From: Flectonema sp. DT1601 | Lineage: Eukaryota > Euglenozoa > Diplonemea > Diplonemida > Diplonemidae | Assembly: GCA_964019425.1 (NCBI GenBank) | Contig: OZ025853.1 | Coordinates: 186,001 to 250,000 of the forward strand | Direction of reading: 5' to 3' | Length of the DNA: 64,000 bases | Shown here: piece by piece, positions 53,295-62,700 of the stretch | How positions within the stretch are numbered: position 1 is the stretch's first letter | Layout: each line of letters opens with the position of its first letter | The notes under the pieces: generated by a model | What the model saw: the letters and a program-made list of their open reading frames with translations, nothing else | Database searches by the model: none | Told to the model about the DNA's origin: nothing | Program-made: the position numbers and the translations under genes

Positions 53295-54459
53295 TATATG
53301 TACCATTTTGAGTGCTGTCATTCAGGCTTGCTAGCACGGTGAGATGACGACTAGTCGTTTCTTCAAACCTTTCAGTACTGGGGCTCCCAGTGGACGTAAA
53401 GCTTTGATGCTTCCTACGCAGTAGTCGGGAAAGGTTCTTTGTTCCTCGCCTTCCAAATGCTTGTGAACCAAGTTCAATCTTAGCATCAGTCCACACATGA
53501 CGTCAGCTTTCTTCCCGGCGGCTCTGTCTTTGGTGCACTTCGCTACGTGGCCTTCGTGGACTATGGTCGGTATGTCCAACCCCCGCATACGCTTCGAAGT
53601 CGATCGCTAATTCCAGGAAGGTGACTCCAACTCCGTCTGCTGTCGAGGCCACTTCAGTTCCCTCAGGTAGCTCGCAAGCGCCAAGTACAAGGTCAATCCA
53701 AGGGCTTCGGGCCATTGGGTGTATACTGGCATGTACTTTTCCAGTTTGTTGTTGTATCGCACAACTACTCCCGGTTCCTTGTTTCCAGCGTATTCCACAA
53801 CCATCAGCCGTCTCTCCTCCAGTTGCTGGTAGTCGTCCCTGCGGAGCCTGATCCGTGCGAACATTCGTTGTAGGCCTGCAGTGAGCCCTGCCGGCAGTTC
53901 CACATTGTCGGGCTTGATGCCGAGTAGCCTCAGGCAATGGGCCAATCGCATCGGACTTGTAGCATCACTTGCGGGTATTCCTGTCGGATTGTGTCATAAG
54001 CTCTGCAATCCCAGTTCACGTGCTCGAGGGTCTCCGTCCTCTCTACGTCGTCAACCTCCTCGCAGTGCGCGCAGTTTTTGTTTCCCGCCGTCATCGAGCC
54101 AGTGTACACGTTGTCCAGGAGGCAGTGCTTCACTACTCCGCGCAGGTAGGGGTCGCCCTTTCCTTCCTTCAGGACCTTCAGGGTCTCTTTCCGGTCGATG
54201 CCCGCTTCAATACCTCTCAGGTTTACCCGTCTCGTTTCCGCAATTGTTTTGTTCCAGGTGAAACGCCTGCACGCCTCTCTGACATCGTGCCGCCAGCGCC
54301 CCGCATCCAGCCGTCCGTGTTCGGTCGTCCCTACCGGACCTTCGAAGACCGAGAAAGTTGTTCCATCCAAGTTCCTTCAGAGTACTCAGGACGAGGCCGA
54401 CTGGTCCTCTCGTCGCTTCAGTGTGCTCCTGCAGGCATACCCTGCGTATCCTCTCAGTT
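53295..54459 (-). mobile_element. LINE fragment (C-terminal part of a non-LTR reverse-transcriptase protein)
   Basis: Two minus-strand frames overlap near 53930-53951. The upstream one carries Cys-Ala-His-Cys...Glu-Thr-Leu-Glu-His-Val-Asn-Trp-Asp-Cys, the zinc motif found after the reverse transcriptase of many LINEs. The frame shifts by one base at the Asp-Trp-Pro/His-Cys-Leu-Arg boundary, and a further shift lies near 53600. No reverse-transcriptase core is present, so the copy is 5'-truncated. A 20-bp direct duplication flanks it. There is no poly-A tail. The fragment is visibly richer in G+C than the host gene. Confidence 0.8.
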
Positions 54460-54479
54460 AAGTGATTTGTAAACAGTCA
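54460..54479. repeat. target-site duplication, right copy (20 bp)
   Basis: Identical to 53275-53294. The host leucine-rich-repeat units contain related sequence, but none of the others is identical over 20 bp. Confidence 0.8.
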
Positions 54480-54951
54480 CGCAAGAAAGAATTTTCAATA
54501 GTGGTGACACTACTAAGACCTGAAAGGTCAAGAGAAGTAATTTGTGAACAGAAATAATTCCCAATAGTAGTGACACTACTTAGACAAGAAAGGTTAAGAG
54601 AAGTAATTTGAACAGTAATGCAAGAAAGAACTTTCAATAGTGGTGACTCTACCAGGACCTAAAAGTAAGAGAAGTGATTTCTGAGTGAGACAAGAAATTA
54701 TCTCCAATAGCGGAAACATGTGAGATATCGGAATTGCGGAAAGAAATCCGTTCGGCATCAGAAGGAAGCAAATCATCCTCAATATCGAGGCAACCATCCT
54801 CTGTGAATGTTGTGGTGTCCAGGTATAAGTATTCCTCACTGTGTTCTCTTAGCCAACGAAGCAGTTTCTCCCGTTTTGAATCATCAACAAACCAGCATTT
54901 ACTGAATATACGAAACCGCTTCTTTGAACTCGCTGTCTGCACCCACTCCAC

Positions 54952-55376
54952 GATCTGCTAGCCGCTCACTTTCGCAAAGGGTGTCACAGTTCAACTTCCT
55001 CTGCATCGACACCCCACTCTCCAGCCGCCGCCGTCAATACTTCGCTCACAAGGGAATCAACACCAGCCAGTGACTGTCACTGCAGCGAATCTCAAATCCG
55101 GAAATGTTACAAAAACTTGCATTGTTGTTTTGAATAATTTCCTGAAGGACAAGAAGGTGTTATTCACAAAAGAAGGGGTGTTAAAACGGCTGTAAAAAGT
55201 GGAAATGTCGATGTTTTAAAAATACTACCATCCTCATTGTGCCAGTCTGTCTAAGGTTGTGACAAAACCAGTCATCTGCTGTTGACTCGCAGGTAAGTAG
55301 CAGTCCTCCAGTTGACATGCTTCCTCTCCCTTGTCATTCATCGTGTGACTGATGTATTTTTCAAGATTTCCATACA
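54952..55376. other. unassigned stretch between LRR pseudogene and LINE pieces
   Basis: Base composition resembles the LINE region, but no motif is readable. It may belong to the adjoining retroelement debris. Confidence 0.4.
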
Positions 55377-55694
55377 TCAATGTTCGCATAAAAATAATAC
55401 ATGATGTGCTGTCGCCTTTCCAAGCTTACAGAAAAGGCACAGCTCGTTCAGTCCTTTGATCTTCAGAGATCTGCAATGTCCCACTCTAAAACGTGACATC
55501 AGTACTTCCTCTGATCGTGTTAGAACTTCGATGTACGGAGGGTGTCCTACCTCTCCTGGTCCGATCCAGTTCTCCCGTTTTTTCCGCTTGTGGAACGTCA
55601 TCAATGTTCCCACGTCAAGTGGGGACTGGGCTTCCCCAGGACGGTGAAAGACAATTCCGGTGAACAGAGATGATTTGACGGAGATGTTCACCAA
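55377..55694 (-). mobile_element. LINE fragment with HC zinc motif (minus strand)
   Basis: 105 codons with Ser-Arg-Phe-Arg-Val-Gly-His-Cys, then Cys-Leu-Phe-Cys...Thr-Ala-His-His-Val-Leu-Phe-Leu-Cys, the pattern found at the C-terminus of LINE proteins ('RxGH...CxxC...TxxHxLxxC'). It is oriented opposite to the adjacent RNase H fragment. Confidence 0.65.
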
Positions 55695-55714
55695 ATGACT
55701 CTAAGAGCCCAATA

Positions 55715-56390
55715 TTGGGAAGTGGCGAAAAAATTCTAAAGATCGATGACACTGAAGTCCCTAACGTTGATGCCGACAGTATTGTACCGTGGGCTGATGT
55801 ACCGAACCTCTCAATATCGTGTGGCTACGGACATTCCGAAACCGTTGATGCTGCAGCTGATAAACCTAAGTTTGATGAATACCGCAGGGAACGTAAGTCC
55901 CTCAGACTCCACGATATATACCGATGGTTCTCATCAACACCTAAGAACTACACTGCTGGTGCGGCTGCTGTGCAGATCTTACCGGTTGAGTGCCGGAGCA
56001 TCCAGGCTAAAGTAGTTACAAGTCTGAACAGATAGCTCTCTGGAACTAGTGGTTAATGAAGTTGGCAAGATAAACTCGCCGTGGATCTACCTGCGGGATC
56101 ACAAGGATATTAATTGACTCGAAGTCAAATTTAGATGAACTGAAGGGAGGTATTGTGGCTCAGGAAGGTAAATTCGCTGTCGATACTGAGCAAACAACTG
56201 GGGACCTTTGTCCATCTTCAATTCATCCCATCGCATGTAGCAATTGATCCTCACGACAAGGCTGATAAACTGGCTAATACAGCTTCTAAAGATTTGGATG
56301 GCGAAACTGGATGCCACCGGGTTACAAGGCTGCTCGCTACCCCTAGACGTAACTTGCATGGATTCACACGGAATGGTGCTCTAGAGTATT
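55715..56390 (+). mobile_element. LINE-type RNase H fragment (plus strand)
   Basis: One frame holds Ile-Tyr-Thr-Asp-Gly-Ser (the first RNase H aspartate) and an adjacent frame Ala-Gly-Ala-Ala-Ala-Val. Further on, Phe-Ile-Pro-Ser-His-Val...His-Asp-Lys-Ala-Asp-Lys-Leu-Ala-Asn (from 56153) gives the C-terminal His and Asp. At least two frame changes break it. RNase H is usual in some LINE clades and in kinetoplastid ingi-type elements. Confidence 0.7.
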
Positions 56391-56567
56391 AAAAGTCCCA
56401 ATGAAATATGTGACAAAGTGAATAAAACCTTTTTTTTCGCTTTCTTATTTCTTAAGCTTGCGGGAAAAGAAGTAGAAAACGCATAAATAAAAACGCAAAA
56501 AAAAAAAAAGAGAAAGAAGGAAAGAAAGACCGGGAAAGAAATAAAATAAAACGCAAAACCCGCAAAC

Positions 56568-56638
56568 GGCGGCTTAGCTCAGTGGTAGAGCATTGGTCTT
56601 GTAAACCAAGGGTCGAGAGTTCGATCCTCTCAGTCGCC
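56568..56638 (+). tRNA. tRNA-Thr (anticodon TGT)
   Basis: 71 nt with all arms: acceptor GGCGGCT/AGTCGCC (one G-T pair), D arm GCTC-AGTGGTA-GAGC, anticodon stem TTGGT/ACCAA with loop CTTGTAA, variable loop GGGTC, T arm GAGAG-TTCGATC-CTCTC. Internal promoter boxes are intact (GGTTCGAnnC-like box B) and a TTTTC/TTTTTT terminator follows at 56639-56648. No intron. It lies on the plus strand, opposite to neighbouring protein genes. Confidence 0.95.
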
Positions 56639-56799
56639 TTTTCTTTTTTGAAGACCTGTTCTGAAAAGTATTGTTTAAACATGAAGGCTGAAACCAACAA
56701 GGATAATAATCTAGGACTACAATAAAACAAACAAAAAAAAATAGGGGAATGCCAGGAGTGGCATAATCGTAAAGATCTTGAAAGTATGTCACAGAGGAT

Positions 56800-59700
56800 C
56801 TAACTCACTTGCTCAAGAAGGTCTGTTAGCTCCGCTACTTCAGCCCGCGCCTCAATCAATTCAGTTTCTAATTTCTCAATTTCTACTTCAGACTTTATAA
56901 GCGCTTCTGCTGCTTGTTCGTCGAGGGCATCGTGTTCCTTTTGAAGCTGTGCATTCTCCGAGATAGCTCTTGCAAGGTCCTGTTTGAGGTGTTCAGAATC
57001 TCCACCAGATGCACCTGTGGCAACCTGGGCTTCAAGGGATGCGATCATTTCTAGTGCTTGTTCTTGTTCGTCCTGTGCTTCCTTTTCTGCTTCCTCCAGT
57101 ATCTCGATGCGAGATTCAGTGGACTTTTTCTCCGCTACAAGTGTATCAACCTGCTCTCTCAAGTTAGACAATTTTTTGTCCGCCTGTGCGAGTTTGTTTT
57201 CAAGGATTGCATTTGAGTCTCGCAGTTTGTCTATTTCTACTGCGGTTGCTTTGTCAGTGTCACCCTTTCCCTTCAGGGCATTAATTTCTATCACTTGCAT
57301 TTCAACGAGTTCCTTCAGAGATGCAATCTCAGCCTCGTTTAAGATCTTCTCTTCGGTCAGTGCAACAGCAACCTGTTCGACTTCATAACGAAGAGCCTTC
57401 GCCTCTTCTTCTCGTCGTGACACAGCCTCCTCAAGGTCAACACATGCTTTTCCAGCCTCTGCAAGTTGTGCCCTAAGAACAGCTTCCTCAGCCAACCACT
57501 CATCTGCTCCATTCTCAACACGCTGCCAGTTTTCAAGAGCTCGGCGATCCATTGTTGAGATAAGCCTGCTTATGTGACCTTCTTCCGTCAGTTCGATTTC
57601 AAGTCGGTTCATAGTTTCGTCATCGTAGTGCTTTAAGATTGCCGCCGAGTTAAGTGCTTGGATGTGAAGTTTAATTGTTTCATCCTTGTCGGCGATGATA
57701 TCATCAACACCCTCAAGGGCATCTTCTTGAAGATTCTGCAGTTCGGTTTCTAGTGCTGCGTTCTTTTCAGCAAGAATGTCTCTCTCAAATTCTGTCTCAG
57801 CCATCAACTCTGCAATAGTTGCAACTTCTGCAGCCAGTTGTTCTCTGACTATTTCCGACTCCTGCACTTTCTTCTTCCATTTCGCGTTCAATTTCGCCAT
57901 TTCCTCCTGCATTTGCTTTCCGAGTGTGGCTCTCAATTTCTGCACCGATTCTCCTTCGGCCTGCAGCCCTTCACCGTCAGGCCATTGAGTACCCATTTCC
58001 GTGTGCTCTGGTCCAGACAACGTACTCTGAAGACGCTTGCACCTTGCTAATGTGCCTCTCAAATTTGTCTTACTGGTGTGGGTTGCTGCGTCACGAAGCT
58101 CTTCAGCAATGAGCATGAAAGAGGTTCGGCCTTCGCGATGGCGGTCGCCAGCAGACTTCGCTTCAGCAGAGAGTCGCACGAGTTCGCTTTTTTCAACGCT
58201 TCCACCAGCAGCTATTCTCGAAGCCATTGCTCCTATTTGATCACCAAGATCTGCTGCAGCTCCTGCAGCCCCACGAACAGGCAGACCAGCAGCAGCGGCT
58301 GCTGCATCACATAAACGTCCGTATTCATGTGCTGGAACATCATCAAGCTTACCTTTCTCTGATAAAGAGACCAGTTCTTTTGATATTTCACTCAGGGGCT
58401 GCTGAGAACTCTGCAGTTTGTCGCGTCCTATTTCTGCCTCCTCTGCAAGGGAAGCCAAGTCGGCTTGTTGAGGTGGTATTCCATATGCTGCACAGGACTC
58501 AATCCCCCACAGCTGCCTTGCGACAGACCTCGCGCAGTACGACGCTTCTCCCGCACCCTCGCACAAGTCTTTCGCTTCGGACAGAATAGATGCCGCAACT
58601 TCATTGTCTTGATCATTTTGCAACGCTTTGTGCAGTAGCTGTTCAACAGACACCATAGCGTTAGCGACAATGCTATTTCCAATTTGCGCTCTTCCCGCAT
58701 CGTGGACAGCAATTCGGATGAGCTCCGCAACGGGTGAATCCCTTATTTGACTGTCTTCTTTTTCCAGGCGTGTAATGGCTTTTTGAAGCTGTGCTGCCAT
58801 CACGTTGGCAGTTGCTTCCCCAGCAGAAGGACCCAAATCGTTGACAAAAGATGTTGCTGCTGCAGCAGCTACAGACTCGATTGGGGGGAAGCTTTGAAGT
58901 GCGACACCCGCGGCGTCAATAGGAGAAACACCTTGTCTCAGTGATTCAATTATGCTGTTGAGTCTTTCAGTGATGAGTCTAGCAGCTGCTTCATCTCCTC
59001 CGGCCTTACCCGAAACGTTACTAATTCTTGACACTATTCGCAGGATTTCAGAGACTGGGGGAACTCGGTGCCCACCGTCCTTCGCTGATTCGTCGCAGCG
59101 AGTTGAAACTTCTTCTAACTCCGCAGCAGCGCTATTCAGTTGCTGTGATATTGCCTCTAAACCCGCTGCCTTTGCTGCTGTGGCTGCAGAAGCTAATCCA
59201 CTGGAGGCCTTCTTCAACATAGTTGCCGACTTCTTAATGAATTCAACTTCAGTCCTGCTCCCATCCTTGCCCTCTGATAACAAAGTTATCGAGTCGCTCA
59301 TAAATTCGCTTCCTCTCAAGATTGCTTCCTGTGCATCAGCTGCGTGCTTGAGTGCACTCGAAGACCGTTCCAAAATACTCGAAATATTACTTCTTGTTGT
59401 CAACCAATCTCCACAGTCAGCTAATGTTATAGCAACAATTGATTTTGATGGACCTGAGTACGCAGCACCAGTGGCTTCAGCAGCTAGTAGAAGCATCATG
59501 TTGTTAACTTCTTCTTCAGAGCGATTTCCAGAGTAGATACTACTGGTAAGATCATGTAAGTAACTTGACAAAGTGCGAGCTGCTTGAATTGTTGGTTCAA
59601 TTCCGCATCCAGCAGCGACTTCGATCTGGAGAGTTGCTTGCCAAAGTGCGTCAGTTGCTGGTTTGGAGGCTGTTAGAAGATCGACGCAATTACGCAAACC

Positions 59701-62700
59701 AGAAGCAGCGGCCTCAAGATGTGGGGACACTAAACCAGAATAGCGATCAGCGATACCTCGAGCAACCCCTGCAGCTCGTCCAATACTTTGAGTAACATCA
59801 GCAGATACTTCGCCGAGGCGAAGTCTTCTCGCGACTTCACCAGCCTGGACAGCTAGTAAACGACATTCTTCAAATCCATCGCAGCGTTCTGTTAAGAGGT
59901 CGCTTGCTGCTTCTCTACTTTCATGAATAACTTTGCAATAATTAAGTAAAGTGTCTGAAACAGACGGATGTCTTTGAATAGCAGACTGAGCTAACGATGC
60001 CAGAGTTGCCTGCGATACATTTGGATTAGTTGATAAGTTAGCCAGGTAATGAAGAGACGCTTCAATAAAACTAGCCCCCAAACCGGACGCTTCGAGAGCA
60101 CGTCCTCTGAGTCGAGACACTTCGTGAGTTGTGACGGGTTCAGAAGCAAGAATTCTTCGCTGTAACTCAGCTAGGTCAGCAATTACACCTGCTAGTCTGG
60201 GATGAATAGGTACTCCGTGAGCACTTTTCTCTGCTGCACTCAGACCTGCGGCCTCGAGAACAAGCGCAGCGCCAACAGTGTCACCAACTTGAAATCTACG
60301 TGCAGCTTCTTCCGCTAATGTGGCTGCCCCAACAGCACCAGAGTTACGAAGCTCTTCAGCGCAAACTCGAATGGTATCGGCTGCGAGACAGCTGCCTCGG
60401 CGGACCTTTTCACTTAGCTCCTGTGTTATTGAAGCTAACTTACCCATTCCACTACCCTGTACGTCTGTATCTTGACTGTTACTGACAACTGCAGCGAGAG
60501 TTTGACTTTGTAGTTGAATACCTTCAGACTTGCAGAGATTAAGTACCTCTTCCACCTGTGATAATGATACATTCTCCGTATCCTCAGTTAAGATGGAATG
60601 GATTTTCTGAGACAAGTGCTGTGGTAAGGAATCTGGTTGAGAGGCATACAACTCAGCAAGCACCGCTTTTGCGCTGTCAACAACACTTTCATTCATCGTT
60701 GACTGGAGCGTCTGACGAATGGCAGGGGACAAAGCAGGGTTGTCAATTGCTGCTTTTATAGCTGAACGATCTTTTTCTTCTCTAATGGCATGTTGTTGTT
60801 TTATTGAGCTAATCTTATCAGAGAGTTCAATCATTTCTTTTTCTTTCTGAAGTACAAGTCTGTTTGAAGCTTCCAACTCTTGCGTTAAATTTGAAAATTC
60901 CTTCGAATTTGAATGCTGGTCGCTTTCCAGTCCCTGCAACTGCGACTCTAGCATCGAACAGGCGTCTTCTAGTTTTATAATTTGAGAGTCTTTTTCTTTA
61001 CCTTGGACATCAGATTCTGAAAGTTTGCGATCGATTTGAATTAATTCATCTCTTGCAATATCTAACTCTCCTCGTAATTTAACAAACCCGTCTTGGTTTG
61101 ATACCATTACCCCTTCATGGTCTGCGATGGTTGCTTTTAAATTGTCTATTTCGTTAGCGAGAGATGCATTTTGTTGTTCGAAGAGTTGTGCATCAGAGTA
61201 GTCAATTAATTTTAATTTATCAAGTCGTTCATAAGCTTGAAGTGCTTCATCTGACTGCAGTCTGAAGGGTGCTATTCTCGCGATGGCATCGCTTCCAGTG
61301 AAAGGAATTCTGTCCAACATGGTGAATAGATTTCTTGAAGATTTGATAATTTGTTCTGTCGCTGCCTCATACAGCAGATGACGAACATCATTTGGTGCAC
61401 TTTTGCTGCCGCACACATCTTTGCAAAGTGTTTGGACGGAATCGAACTTGTCTTTCAGTGATTGAATTGCAGAGATTAATAGCGGAGTGCTGCAACCAAA
61501 GTCAACGGCTTGCTGAGCTGTCGTGATAACAAAGTCAACAGGAATCTGAGGTGCTTTACAATTACTTCCAACATCTAGCTCTGCATCATCAATCGCTGAC
61601 ACTAAGTACTGGAGAACAGAAGCAGACTCCTGTGGAATATCAGTACTGAGGGCAGCCATACTGTAGTCTGAAACACTCATCACGAGTTGTTTTAATTCCA
61701 AGGCACCATTTTCAAGTTGCTGTCGAATCTCTTCAGACAGACCCGGGTGTTGACTCGCTGTGTCAACAGCCATCGCTACACCGACAGTTGATTCTTTCTT
61801 ACCTCCCTTCACCAATTCCCGCTGAAGACTTTCTTTTGTTGTGTTTAGGATGTGCCTCAATCTCGGGTTCTCTGTTGCTAAAACAGAGAGTTTGTCAGAC
61901 AAGATCGCAACCTCTAAAGTTCGATTTTTGCCAGTCCCAACAATCTTGTCAGAGACTGCCTCTAGGTCGCCTGTCACGTTGGATGTGCAAGAAGCTATCT
62001 TCGACACAGCTGCGAGAGTTTTCCCATCGAAGTTCATAGTGAGAGCAGCATCGGCAATTACTTTTGCTTCCGCCTCGAGTCCGTGAAGTTCAGCTTTTTT
62101 CGCGAGGTTTTGGAGTGTGTTGGAATTGAACTCAGAGGAGTTTTCAATAGTCTGATTGATACCAGCAACAGTACATGCTGCTGCAAGAAGGCTGGTAGTA
62201 GAAACTGTCATTCCGCGACCAAGACGCCCAACAGCATCACACAAGAGCTCACCCAGTTCTAGAATAGTACGACCAGACTCTCCTGGGCTGTGAGCTGCTG
62301 CATTCAATGCCATCCCACTACATAATGTGAGGGTTTCAATGTTGACGGATGTGTTCTTACTGTCTTCAGCACTCCTCAAGTAGCCAGCTATCTTTCGGAC
62401 CTTTTCTTGTGATTTTCTAACTCCGTCCAACACTTGCAGTAGCGGAGGAGTGTCGCCCTGTCCTTGTTCCATCTCAAGCAGGTCATCAATCTCTGAGAAT
62501 ATTATTTTTGCGGCATCGCCGAGGTAGCCGCCACAGCGAAGTAGTGACTCACACTGCTGAGTGATTGAATTCCTGACTGTGGATTTTGAAAGTGCGTCAG
62601 TGGAAGTAAAATATTGTTTGGAAAGATCGATTATATTCAACAGAATACTTTCTGAAGAAGACTCAGGAAATCCAATCAAGAGAGAGACTTGATCAGCTAA

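Larger units (their letters stand above)
52895..54951 (-). pseudogene. BspA-like leucine-rich-repeat gene, broken and interrupted by a LINE
   Basis: Minus-strand repeats of 69 bp (23 residues) of the form Ile-Thr-Ser-Leu-Asp-Leu-Ser-x-Leu-Ser-Ser-Val-Thr-x-Ile-Gly-Asp-x-Phe-Leu occur at 53294-52895 and 54740-54480. This is the BspA/LRR_5 type, common in surface proteins of protists. The 3' part (C-terminal about five repeats) is open to a stop at 52895. The 5' part (54951 onward) has an N-terminal region with Lys/Arg/Trp-rich helices, no ATG in frame, a shortened repeat and at least one frame change after Glu-Ile-Thr-Ser-Leu. A 1165-bp LINE fragment divides it. It is probably dead. Confidence 0.75.

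Noticed and set aside
56574-56792. Minus-strand frame passing through the tRNA gene, as a possible last exon of the giant protein
   Set aside because: It reads through the tRNA-Thr gene antisense; although GTGAGT precedes the stop at 56800, no acceptor gives a convincing helical continuation.
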